Positions 37,315 to 45,584 of a DNA stretch of 64,000 nt are shown piece by piece. The notes beneath the pieces were generated by a model. The model was not told where the DNA came from, made no database searches, and was given only the letters and a program-made list of their open reading frames with translations. Origin of the DNA: Erythrobacter sp. (GTDB lineage: Bacteria; Pseudomonadota; Alphaproteobacteria; Sphingomonadales; Sphingomonadaceae); NCBI RefSeq assembly GCF_024305245.1, contig NZ_JAMWYX010000005.1, positions 62,001 through 126,000 of the forward strand, read 5' to 3'. The position numbers were made by a program, and so were the translations under genes. Position 1 is the first letter of the stretch. Every line of letters begins with the position of its first letter.

Positions 37315-38496
37315 TCAGGCTCCTTGGGCAGGTGGGCGATAGGCCCGCAATGTATCGTCAAGCTGGCGGGCGAGTGCGAACAGCCCCGCCTCCGCTCCCG
37401 CCGGGCCGACCAGCTGCACGCCGATGGGCAGACCGTCAGACGTCCAGCCTGCCGGAAGGCTGATCGACGGCAGGCCCGCAATATTGGCGAGGCAGGTGAA
37501 ATCGGCCTGCGCGGCGGGTTCGGGCTCGCTGTGCGGAAATGGCGGGTTGGGGACGGTCGGCAGGATCAGAAATCCGTGCTCGGCCACAACCGCGCGCACT
37601 TCGTCACGGGTGCGGTCGAGGATGGCGCGATCCTCGGCCCAGTCTGAAAGGCTGCGGCGCGGGCCATAGGTGAGCAGCTTCGCCAGCCGCTCCGACGTGG
37701 CAACCCCGCGCAGGTGCTCTGCCATCTCGCGCGATACGCCGATGAACCCGGCAAAGCGAATGCGGCTTTGCGGGTGGCTGAGCGCAACCGGCTGTGGACT
37801 GGTGCCCAGCGCGGCGAGCACGGCGTCGAAGCAGCGCGCGACCTCGGGGTGCACCTCCACCCCATGCTCAGCCAGCGTCGCTCCTGCGCCTTCCAGCGGA
37901 TCATCGCCAAAGCCCGATATCGCCCGCGCCGCGCGCTCCAATGTGACCAGATCGCGCGCCAGCGGGCCGATCGCGTCGAGCGAAAGGTCGGCCGGCTCCA
38001 ACCCCTCCTGACTGATGCTCGCGGTGGCGGGCTTGAAACCGTAGATGCCGCAATGCGCCGCCGGGATTCGCACCGATCCCATCGTGTCCGTGCCCAGCGC
38101 GACATCGCACAGCCCCGCCGCGACCGCCGCCCCGCTTCCGCCCGACGATCCGCCGGGCGAATACCCGATCCGGTGCGGGTTCCGCACCGGCCCGAAATGC
38201 GGATTGTCGCTCTTCGCGCCGAGCGCGGCTTCTTCCATGTTGAGCACGCCCATGATCGCCGCGCCCGCCTGCCGCAGCAGCGCGACCACATCGGCATCGC
38301 GCTCCGCCAGCCGGATTTCGAACGCAGCGAGACCCGCGTGCCACGGCATTCCGGCGACCGCGATATTGGCCTTCACCCCGATGGTCAGCCCCGCCAGCGG
38401 CCCTTCCCCGCACGTCGCCGAGCGGTCGAAATCGCTGAAGGCGTTGAGCGGGGCGTTGGCCGCATCCAGAGCGTCGAAATCGATCATCGCGCGCAT
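37315..38496 (-). CDS. Amidase signature family protein
   Basis: A 393-residue amidase. The Ser-cisSer-Lys machinery is visible: Lys in TIGVKANIAVAG (about residue 42), the Gly/Ser-rich GYSPGGSSGGSGAAVAAG and the nucleophile Ser in GTDTMGSVRIPA (Met where Gly is usual). It hydrolyses an amide or ester of an unknown acid, or may act on an acyl-CoA-linked or cyclic substrate. Somewhat short for the family (usually 450-500). Its start overlaps the CoA-ligase stop by 1 nt; an alternative ATG lies 9 nt downstream. Confidence 0.9.
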   Translation of the reverse strand: MRAMIDFDALDAANAPLNAFSDFDRSATCGEGPLAGLTIGVKANIAVAGMPWHAGLAAFEIRLAERDADVVALLRQAGAAIMGVLNMEEAALGAKSDNPHFGPVRNPHRIGYSPGGSSGGSGAAVAAGLCDVALGTDTMGSVRIPAAHCGIYGFKPATASISQEGLEPADLSLDAIGPLARDLVTLERAARAISGFGDDPLEGAGATLAEHGVEVHPEVARCFDAVLAALGTSPQPVALSHPQSRIRFAGFIGVSREMAEHLRGVATSERLAKLLTYGPRRSLSDWAEDRAILDRTRDEVRAVVAEHGFLILPTVPNPPFPHSEPEPAAQADFTCLANIAGLPSISLPAGWTSDGLPIGVQLVGPAGAEAGLFALARQLDDTLRAYRPPAQGA

Positions 38497-39863
38497 CAGA
38501 CCCCGCGCTTGTCGATCAGCCGGAGCGGCTTCTGGCGGGTGTCGATCTCGGTCGCGCTCGCCGTTTCGCCGGGCGCAGCCAGCGCCACCTCGACCTCGAC
38601 CCCCAGCCCGCGCCGCAGCAGTTCGGCAAGCTCGCCCGGATCGCTGCCACCGCGGCTTTCGAGCGTCACGGTCATGTGGTCCTTCTGGCTCGCATCGCGG
38701 CGCAGGTGGCAGACATATTCGCCGGTCAGATCGGGCCGGTTCTCGATAATCGCGCCGATCGCGTGGGGGAAGACATTGATCCCGCGCAGCTTCACCATGT
38801 TGTCGCTGCGCCCCCTGAACCCGGCGATACGCTTGAACACGATCTCGCCGCGCCCATCGAGCTCATGGGTGATATCGTGGGTGTTGAAGCGGATGCAGGG
38901 CGCGATATCGTCCTTGTAGAGGCAGGTGACGACCATGTCCCCGGTCTCGCCCCGTGCCACCGGAGCGCCGCTTTCGATATCGAGCAGTTCGAGATATTGC
39001 GCATCTTCCCAGACATACATCCCGTCACGCTCCGGCCCTTCGCCCGCGATGGTGCCAGTGTCGCCGACGCCGTACCAGTCATAGGCCTTGGCACCGTGCC
39101 ATGCGGCCTCGGTGCTGGCGCGGTCTTCGGTGCCGAGATGGCCGATGATCATGCGGATATCGATCTTGTCGAACAGCCCTTCAGCCTCGGCGGTTTCGGC
39201 CAGCTTGCGGATATAATCGACGAAGCCGACAATCGTGGTGACGCCGAAATCGGCCATCAGCCGCACCTGATTGACGCTGCGGGTCTCGATCCCCGTTCCC
39301 GCGCTCAGGAATACCGAATTGGTGAAGTGGGTGACGGCCTCGCGGATATAGTGCCCGCCATTGATCATGCCGTGACCGTAGACCGAATGGACGACATCGC
39401 TCGGCTCCAGCCCCATCCAGCGATACATCCGGCCCACCAGCAGGTTGCCGACCTCGCGCCCCTTCGGCCCGAAGATCAGCGTCTGCGGCTTGCCGGTGGT
39501 GCCGCTGGTAGTGTGAAAGATGGTGGGCGGACGGGTTGTCGCTTCCCCCATGCCGTGAAAATCGCCGAACGGCGGATACTCGGCAATCGAGGCCATCAGG
39601 TCGCTTTTGTCATAGACCGGCAGCTTGGTGATGTCCGCCAGCCCGCCGATATCGCCCGGCTCGATGCCCTTTGCGCTCCACAGCCGCCGGTAGAACGGCA
39701 CCTGCCAGCCACGCGCCATCAGCTTGCGGAACTGCGTGTCCTGAACGGCGAACAGCTCGTCCCGGCTCATGCTGCGATAGCGCGCGGTGAAGGCGTCGCC
39801 GATGGGATAGTCGGCGAGCAGTTGCTTGTGGTCGAGCGTTTCGAAATAGGTCGGGTAGGTCAT
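38496..39863 (-). CDS. Phenylacetate-CoA ligase-like (PaaK-type) acyl-CoA synthetase
   Basis: A 455-residue ANL-superfamily adenylating enzyme. The P-loop is TTSGTTGKPQTLIF; the adenine-site region is WYGVGDTGTIAGEGPE, with GVGDTG in place of the typical YGMTE. CIRFNTHDITHE and RGINVFPHAIGAI give the end of the N-terminal domain and the hinge. PaaK-type enzymes activate aryl-acetic or other carboxylic acids with CoA and ATP. The unusual YGVGDTG motif hints at a non-standard acid. It starts the activation step of the ten-gene operon; both ends overlap neighbours by 1 nt. Confidence 0.88.
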   Translation of the reverse strand: MTYPTYFETLDHKQLLADYPIGDAFTARYRSMSRDELFAVQDTQFRKLMARGWQVPFYRRLWSAKGIEPGDIGGLADITKLPVYDKSDLMASIAEYPPFGDFHGMGEATTRPPTIFHTTSGTTGKPQTLIFGPKGREVGNLLVGRMYRWMGLEPSDVVHSVYGHGMINGGHYIREAVTHFTNSVFLSAGTGIETRSVNQVRLMADFGVTTIVGFVDYIRKLAETAEAEGLFDKIDIRMIIGHLGTEDRASTEAAWHGAKAYDWYGVGDTGTIAGEGPERDGMYVWEDAQYLELLDIESGAPVARGETGDMVVTCLYKDDIAPCIRFNTHDITHELDGRGEIVFKRIAGFRGRSDNMVKLRGINVFPHAIGAIIENRPDLTGEYVCHLRRDASQKDHMTVTLESRGGSDPGELAELLRRGLGVEVEVALAAPGETASATEIDTRQKPLRLIDKRGV

Positions 39864-41161
39864 CAGGAGTTCGCCATGTAAGCCAAAGGATCATCGAAAA
39901 TGCGCGGGTCGGCATCAGCCCCTGCGAGTCTTCGGCACAGGCCGTATTTGGCGGCGGATTGCGCGGCACTCATCGGGTGCGCAACACTGCCGAGGTTGGC
40001 TGCGATCGCACGTTCGATCACCCCGCCATCACGTCTGCCAACGACGATGCGCTGGGGCGCCATGGCGTTGCCATCAGGATTGCCATCGACCCTGACCGAG
40101 ACTTTCCCTGCCAAGGCGACCAGTTCGGGCGCATGGAGCGCTTCGCCTTCGAACAGGTCGGGGTCGATCACCCCGTCACGCAGCATCAATGGCGCAAGTA
40201 TCGCAAGGCACAGCCGTGCATAGGCGGCACTCATGTCAGGCTGGTAGGGCCGCCCGACAAGCCGCCCGATCAGCGGGGGCGCAAAAAGTTCGATCCCGGC
40301 AACATCGCCGAGCCGCAGGCCCGCCCGGTACAGCGCTTCGAGTTCGCCCAAGGCCCCATGGCTTGCGCGGCCCGAGGGAAAGGGTTTGATCGCAACTTCG
40401 CTGATCCGCCAGATTGTGCCGAGACCGGCAGTGTAGCGCGCCAGATCGAGCGGTTCGATCAGCCGGGAATAGCCGAATGGCCCTTCGAGCACGTCATGCG
40501 GCCCCTCCATCCCGGCCTCGACCAGCGCCACCGCGGTGATCGCCGCGCGCGCGGCATTGGCGATCTGCAGCGGCAGCGCGATCGACGCCTCGACATGCGC
40601 CTGCATCGTTCCGCTCGCGAAGGAATAGGCGAGGCCCATCACGTCGGCATATTTGTCAGGCGGAATATCGGTCAGCCGCGCGGCGGCCAGCGCCGCCCCG
40701 ATCACCCCTGCCGTGGCGGGGCGGAAGAACGCCATCGGCCCAGTCGCGGCGATACCCAGCCCGCTGGCGATATCGACCCCGGCGGCGACCGCCGCGAGCA
40801 CGTGCTCCTGCCCGATCCCGCCGATGTCGTGCGCCTGTGCCATCACGGCTGCGGTCACCACCGAAAGCGCGTGAACGACAGCCCCTTCGTGGACGGCGTC
40901 CCATTCTAGACAGTGGATCGCAAAACCGTTGAAGAAAGCAGCCGAGGCCGCCGGAGCCTCACCACCGCACAGCAGGCCGGCTTCGGGATCGGTGCCGAAG
41001 GCGCGGATCGCGAATTTGAGCTTTTGCGCCTCGGCCGAGTGCGCACCGGCTGCCCCGCCCGCCAGCGTGTCGGCAATCAGCCGCATGGTGTCGGCGCGCA
41101 CGGCTGCCGGAAGGCTGTGCTGCGCCGAGGCAAAATCGAGAATGGCACTGGTCGCGCTCAC
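39863..41161 (-). CDS. MmgE/PrpD family protein, paralogue 1
   Basis: A 432-residue MmgE/PrpD-fold protein. The GTG at 41161 overlaps the upstream stop as GTGA and begins VSATSAILDFA, the usual family start; a much longer in-frame extension inside the upstream gene is rejected. The family pattern is seen in CLEWDAVHEGAVVHALSVV, with the AAVAAGVDIASGLGIA helix and KPFPSGRASHGALG near the active site. The family includes 2-methylcitrate dehydratase and cis-aconitate decarboxylase, so it may dehydrate, decarboxylate or isomerise a polycarboxylate. Adjacent to a second PrpD gene, with which it may form a hetero-oligomer. Confidence 0.88.
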   Translation of the reverse strand: MSATSAILDFASAQHSLPAAVRADTMRLIADTLAGGAAGAHSAEAQKLKFAIRAFGTDPEAGLLCGGEAPAASAAFFNGFAIHCLEWDAVHEGAVVHALSVVTAAVMAQAHDIGGIGQEHVLAAVAAGVDIASGLGIAATGPMAFFRPATAGVIGAALAAARLTDIPPDKYADVMGLAYSFASGTMQAHVEASIALPLQIANAARAAITAVALVEAGMEGPHDVLEGPFGYSRLIEPLDLARYTAGLGTIWRISEVAIKPFPSGRASHGALGELEALYRAGLRLGDVAGIELFAPPLIGRLVGRPYQPDMSAAYARLCLAILAPLMLRDGVIDPDLFEGEALHAPELVALAGKVSVRVDGNPDGNAMAPQRIVVGRRDGGVIERAIAANLGSVAHPMSAAQSAAKYGLCRRLAGADADPRIFDDPLAYMANS

Positions 41162-42387
41162 CGGATCCACGCCTCCAGCAGCGCGTCGATGGCGGCCCCG
41201 TCCTCGCCTTCCAGCGCCAGCCGCACCGCGCGCTCGGCCTCGCTGGTGGCCAGCCCGCCCCAGCGCGCGAGGCTGTGCATCTTGGCGATGATGTGATCTT
41301 CGCTCACCGGCCGTTCGGGGTCGCCCAGCGTGTCGACCAGCTCCAGCCCGTTGACCCGCGCGCCGAAATGCGCGGGGTAGCGGGCGGTGAACGCGGAGTC
41401 TTCGGCCACGGTCACCTGCACGCGCAAACCGGCAAGCGCGGCGATGGCTTCGGGCGTGAAATCTTCCGGCTCGGCCTTGCGCCCGTCGGCCACCACCGCG
41501 ACCGCGTGCTGGAGCGAGAATTTCGCTTCCAGTTCGCTTGTGGGGTCGGGCCGGTCGCAAAAGGTCAGCGCGTCGGCATAGGTTTCGACGACAAAGGGCG
41601 GCAGCAAACGCCCAGCCGCACGCAATTCCAGCGCCGCGTCGATCGCCGGGTGAGCATGGCGGCAGGCGGCAAAGGGTTTGAAACTGACATCATGAATCAG
41701 CCAGCCTGTCTCATCCCCCGCCAGCGGCCCCGGCGCCTGCGTCATCGCTGCGAACAATCCTTGCGGCCCTTCGAGCAATTCGAGCGGCCCGGTCGTGCCG
41801 TAATGCACATGCAGCGCCGCATCGCGCCCGGTGCGCACCGCGTGGTGGATATGCCACTGCTTGGTCAGCACGCCGGGTGCATGGCGCATATGCCACAGCC
41901 CGCCCGCGACCGATCCCGCATTGGCGAGCGCATGGGCATATTCGACCGGCGCAAAACCGATCAGCGAGCCGAATGCCGCCGCCGCGCCGAAACCGCCCAT
42001 GCTCGCGGTCGGATGCCAGCGGGCATAGTGGTGCGCATCGCACGCCGCGCCAATGGCGATCATAGCCTCGTATCCGCGCACCGCCGCATCGAGCCGTGCG
42101 TCCATCCCCGCGCTCGCCATGCCTAGCGCGGCCGGCCACACCACTGGGCCGGGGTGCAGCAGCGCGGTGCGGTGGACATCATCCATCTCCAGCACATTGC
42201 CGAGGTAGGTCGCACGCTCCCAGCCGTTGAAGGATATCGTCGCCCCCAGCGCTGCCGCCTCGCTCCCGCGCGCACCCGCCACACAGGCAAGCCAATCGAG
42301 CAGATGCAGCCGCGCACGCGAACGCTCGCCTTTTGTCACGCCGCGCGCTAATCTGCGCCCAAGTCCGGTCAGAAGCGGTTCGGTCAT
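41158..42387 (-). CDS. MmgE/PrpD family protein, paralogue 2
   Basis: A 409-residue PrpD-fold protein, first gene of the ten-gene operon. NVLEMDDVHRTALLHPGPVV corresponds to the conserved metal-free active-site Asp/His segment, and HYARWHPTASMGGFGAAAAFG is the helix-rich core typical of the family. KPFAACRHAHPAIDAALEL is the usual second active-site loop. The ATG at 42387 is preferred over an upstream start 66 nt earlier. It diverges from the GntR regulator gene with only 41 bp between the starts. Confidence 0.87.
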   Translation of the reverse strand: MTEPLLTGLGRRLARGVTKGERSRARLHLLDWLACVAGARGSEAAALGATISFNGWERATYLGNVLEMDDVHRTALLHPGPVVWPAALGMASAGMDARLDAAVRGYEAMIAIGAACDAHHYARWHPTASMGGFGAAAAFGSLIGFAPVEYAHALANAGSVAGGLWHMRHAPGVLTKQWHIHHAVRTGRDAALHVHYGTTGPLELLEGPQGLFAAMTQAPGPLAGDETGWLIHDVSFKPFAACRHAHPAIDAALELRAAGRLLPPFVVETYADALTFCDRPDPTSELEAKFSLQHAVAVVADGRKAEPEDFTPEAIAALAGLRVQVTVAEDSAFTARYPAHFGARVNGLELVDTLGDPERPVSEDHIIAKMHSLARWGGLATSEAERAVRLALEGEDGAAIDALLEAWIR

Positions 42388-42428
42388 GTTGCCGAGCCTA
42401 TCCCGACCCCAGAGATTTGGAGCATAGC
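42388..42428. promoter_or_regulatory. Divergent promoter region between PrpD operon and GntR regulator
   Basis: Just 41 bp separate the PrpD start (minus strand) and the regulator's TTG start (plus strand), so promoters or operators must overlap the coding ends. GGAG (42417-42420) serves the regulator gene. The TTGTCCGGACAA palindrome is not present here. Confidence 0.5.
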
Positions 42429-43184
42429 TTGGCATCCCAGGCCACCGAGACAAAGACGCAGCGCATCCCGCGCTATCTGCAACTGGCGGGCGAATTGCGC
42501 GAAGCGATCCTGAAAGGCGAATTCGCCGGCGGGCGGCAGTTCCCGACCGAGACGGTGCTGTGCCGTAAGTATGATGTCAGCCGCTACACCGTGCGCGAGG
42601 CGCTGCGCCGACTTGAGGCGGAGGGGCTGATCCAGCGGCGGCGCGGATCGGGCACCACAGTTCAGCCTGCGGCGGCGCGCGGCGGGGCGCTGCACCAGCC
42701 ATTGTCGAACGTGGGCGAATTGCTGCAATATGCGCAGGGCAGCGAAGTGATCTATGAATTGCAGGGCGGCGGCCCCTTGCCGGGCGAGGTCGCGGTGCAA
42801 CTGGCCGAGCCGACGCACGGCGATTGGACGCGGTATCGCGGGGTGCGCCGCCATGCGGGCGACGCGCCGCCGATTGCCGTCACCGATGCCTATTTCCACG
42901 AAATGCTCGGCGATGCCGTTGCTGCGCTCGATCTTGGCGCGGGCACGCTGTTCAGCCAGATCGAGCAGCTTGCCGGGGTGCAGATCGGCAAGGTGACGCA
43001 GGATATTCAGGCGATTGCCGCCGATGCGCCGATTGCCGTCGCGCTCGAAGTCGAGGAAGGCAGCCCGGTGCTGCGCATTCTGCGCTGCTATTTCGATCCC
43101 AAGGGCCGGATTTTCGAGATTTCGGTCAGCCACCATCCCGGCGACCGGTTCGCTTACGCGATGCATATCGACGTCGAGGCCTGA
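42429..43184 (+). CDS. GntR family transcriptional regulator, HutC/UTRA subfamily
   Basis: A 251-residue repressor-type regulator. Residues about 10-75 are the winged helix (RYLQLAGELREAILKGEFAG, FPTETVLCRKYDVSRYTVREALRRLEAEGLIQRRRG, in two parts); residues about 95-245 are a UTRA ligand-binding domain with the pattern RYRGVRRHAGDAPPIAVTDAY and a C-terminal VEEGSPVLRILRCYFDPKGRIFEIS (quoted in outline). UTRA domains bind small acids, sugars or amino-acid derivatives. The TTG at 42429 is chosen for its GGAG at 8-nt spacing and the MSQAT-like start; an upstream extension is possible. It diverges from the ten-gene operon and is the best candidate regulator of the island. Confidence 0.9.
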   Translation: MASQATETKTQRIPRYLQLAGELREAILKGEFAGGRQFPTETVLCRKYDVSRYTVREALRRLEAEGLIQRRRGSGTTVQPAAARGGALHQPLSNVGELLQYAQGSEVIYELQGGGPLPGEVAVQLAEPTHGDWTRYRGVRRHAGDAPPIAVTDAYFHEMLGDAVAALDLGAGTLFSQIEQLAGVQIGKVTQDIQAIAADAPIAVALEVEEGSPVLRILRCYFDPKGRIFEISVSHHPGDRFAYAMHIDVEA

Positions 43185-43192
43185 AAACCGCC

Positions 43193-44308
43193 TCACGCGC
43201 CGGTCTCTCCCAGATCAATTTCTCCCAGTCCGGGCATCGGCCCCGGCGCCCAGTCCTCACCGGCAAAACGGATCGCGGGCGCAATGTGTCTGCCGCCGCC
43301 GTCGCCGGTAACGATGAGCCCGCGTTCGGCAACGTGCGGTGCATCCAGCGCCTCGCGGAAATCGAGCACCGGGGCGAAGGCCACATCCTTGTCGGCGAAC
43401 CACGCTTCCCATTCGGCGCGGGTCTTCGCCGCGAAGGTTTCGCGCAGGAATGCGATCAACTCGCCCTGTTCGCCCGCAGGCGCCTCTGCCAGCGGCAGCA
43501 GATCCTCGCGCCCGAGCGCGCCGAGCAGGTTGCGCGCGAACTTCAGCTCGCGCCCGCCCAGCGCGACGTGGGCGTTATCGGCGGTGCGATATATCTGATA
43601 GAGCGCCGCCCCGCCTAGGCTGCGCTGCGATGCCGATTGCGGACTTTCGCCGCCTGCAATCGCGCTTCCGGCGGTGTGCGCGCACCACGGCAGCAGGCTG
43701 TCGAACATGGCGCAGTCGATATAGGCGCCCTCCCCGCTGCGTTCCCGCCCGACCAGCGCCATCAGCACCGCCGACAGCGCGGTAAGGCCGGCGGCGAGAT
43801 CGGCGCTCGGCGCGCCCGGCACCACCGGGGTTCCGTCAGCCCCGTCATTGACGCTGAGAAACCCGGCGAGCGCCTGCACCGCCATGTCATGCGCCGGGTG
43901 ATGCGCCAGCGCGCCGTCCTGCCCGAAGGCGGAAATCGAACAATAGACGATATCCGGCCGGATCGCCTTCACCGCCGCGTAGTCGAAGCCGAGGCGCTGC
44001 ATCACGCCGGGCCGGAATCCTTCCACGAACACATCGGCCCCTGCGATCAGATCGCGCAAGGCGGCCTTGCCGTCATCGCTTTTCAGGTCGAGCACCACGC
44101 TGCGCTTGCCGCGATTGAGATTGGCGAACCACACCGAATGGCGCGCGCCGTCGTAAGTATCGAAGGGTGCCTGTTCACGCGCAGGGTCGCCGCCCGCAGG
44201 CTCGACCTTGATGACTTCGGCACCCTGATCGGCCATCATCACTGTCAGCATCGGCCCCGGCAGAAACTGCGAAAGGTCGATCACGCGAAATCCGCTGAGT
44301 TTTCCCAT
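43193..44308 (-). CDS. CaiB/BaiF (class III) CoA-transferase, copy 2
   Basis: A 371-residue class III CoA-transferase. The N-terminus KLSGFRVIDLSQFLPGP and ADQGAEVIKVEP are the family signature; FVEGFRPGVMQRLGFDYAAVKAIRPDIVYCSISAFGQDG (in outline) follows. The catalytic Asp is present in the IDCAMFDSLLPW stretch. It moves CoA between acids or acts as an acyl-CoA racemase-type enzyme. It is the last gene of the five-gene minus-strand operon, 32 nt after the other transferase. The ATG at 44308 is chosen because it gives the family start. Confidence 0.9.
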   Translation of the reverse strand: MGKLSGFRVIDLSQFLPGPMLTVMMADQGAEVIKVEPAGGDPAREQAPFDTYDGARHSVWFANLNRGKRSVVLDLKSDDGKAALRDLIAGADVFVEGFRPGVMQRLGFDYAAVKAIRPDIVYCSISAFGQDGALAHHPAHDMAVQALAGFLSVNDGADGTPVVPGAPSADLAAGLTALSAVLMALVGRERSGEGAYIDCAMFDSLLPWCAHTAGSAIAGGESPQSASQRSLGGAALYQIYRTADNAHVALGGRELKFARNLLGALGREDLLPLAEAPAGEQGELIAFLRETFAAKTRAEWEAWFADKDVAFAPVLDFREALDAPHVAERGLIVTGDGGGRHIAPAIRFAGEDWAPGPMPGLGEIDLGETGA

Positions 44309-44340
44309 ATGCCTGCGAACCCCTCCAGCCCGGCCCACTG

Positions 44341-45570
44341 TCAGACGATACCGCCCGCGCGCAGGCGGGCGATTTCGTCTTCGTCATAGCCCAGATCGGC
44401 AAGGATAGCCTCGCTATCGGCTCCCAGCAGCGGCGCGGCGCGGTTGGCCGGTCGCTTGCCGTCGAACCTTAGCGGGCTGGCGAGCACTTTCAGATCGGGC
44501 GCGTCAGGATGCGATACCGTGTCGAGGAGGCCGATTTCCTCTAACCATGGATTATCGAGCGCCGCGCCCAATTCGTAGACCGGGGCGACCGGGACATGGC
44601 CGCCCAGCAACTCCTTCCAGTGAGCCATCGGCTGCTGGCTGAATTCAGCATCGAGCAACTGCGTCAATGCGTCGCGATGCGCCAGCCGATCGGCATTGGT
44701 GGCAAAGCGCGGATCGGCGGCCAGATCGCCGCGCCCGATGCGGGTGGTGAGGATGTCCCAGAACTTGGGCAGTTGGCACATCACGAACATCCACCCGTCG
44801 CTGGCGCGGAACATCTGGCTGGGCGTGGCGGTGGGATGGGCGCTGCGCGGCGTGCGCTGGGTTTCGTCGCCGTTGTTCATATACCAAAGCGCCGGATAGC
44901 TGGTCTGGTGAACGGCGGCAGACAGCAGATCGGTATCGACATCGCGCCCCTTGCCGCTGCGCTGCGCATCGATCAGCGCGCCGAGCAGGCCGATGCAGAA
45001 GATCGTACCAGTAATGAAATCCACCATCGACAGGCCCATGCGCTGCGGATCGCCGCCAGGCTCGCCGGTAATCTGGCAATAACCCGCCTCCGCCTGCATC
45101 AGGTAGTCGTAACCCGGCCACTTCGCCCGCGCGTTGTCCCGTCCATAGGCAGAAAGATGCGCGCAGACGATGGCGGGGTTGATGTCTTTCAGCGCGGCAT
45201 AATCCAACCCCAGCCGCGCGGGCAGATCCCCACGCATGTTGTTGGCCACCGCGTGGCTGTCGGCCGCCAGCCGGTGCAGCACCTCCTGCCCGGCATCAGT
45301 GCCGAGATCGAGCGTCAATGACCGCTTGTTGAGGTTGAATGCCTGAAAATACACGCTTTCGCCCGGACGCAGGAAATGCGGGCCAACCGCGCGTGCGGTA
45401 TCGCCCCCGCCGCGCCGCTGGCCGTCCGGGCCGGGCTTGCCCGGCGGTTCGATCTTGATGACCTCGGCGCCCATCTGGGCAAGGAACATCGTGCCATACG
45501 GCCCGGCGCCGTATTGTTCGGCGCTGATGATCCGGAAGCCCCGGAGCGGAAGGTTGGTTGCCGGTTCCAT
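44341..45570 (-). CDS. CaiB/BaiF (class III) CoA-transferase, copy 1
   Basis: A 409-residue class III CoA-transferase. The start region FRIISAEQYGAGPYGTMFLAQ and MGAEVIKIEPPG and the GPGESVYFQAFNLNKRSLTLDL-type stretch are typical. In the catalytic segment (RDVDTDLLSAAVHQTSYPALWY) Ser occupies the place where most members have the covalent-intermediate Asp, so activity may be altered or depend on another residue. The C-terminal part (FRASDGWMFVMCQLPKFWDIL) matches a subgroup of this family. It is fourth in the operon, 14 nt after the acyl-CoA dehydrogenase. Confidence 0.9.
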   Translation of the reverse strand: MEPATNLPLRGFRIISAEQYGAGPYGTMFLAQMGAEVIKIEPPGKPGPDGQRRGGGDTARAVGPHFLRPGESVYFQAFNLNKRSLTLDLGTDAGQEVLHRLAADSHAVANNMRGDLPARLGLDYAALKDINPAIVCAHLSAYGRDNARAKWPGYDYLMQAEAGYCQITGEPGGDPQRMGLSMVDFITGTIFCIGLLGALIDAQRSGKGRDVDTDLLSAAVHQTSYPALWYMNNGDETQRTPRSAHPTATPSQMFRASDGWMFVMCQLPKFWDILTTRIGRGDLAADPRFATNADRLAHRDALTQLLDAEFSQQPMAHWKELLGGHVPVAPVYELGAALDNPWLEEIGLLDTVSHPDAPDLKVLASPLRFDGKRPANRAAPLLGADSEAILADLGYDEDEIARLRAGGIV

Positions 45571-45584
45571 CGCGTAATGCCTGT

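Noticed and set aside
41162-41560. N-terminal extension of PrpD paralogue 1
   Set aside because: The extra about 130 residues are a Gly/Arg-rich shadow of the upstream PrpD gene; the GTGA overlap marks the start.
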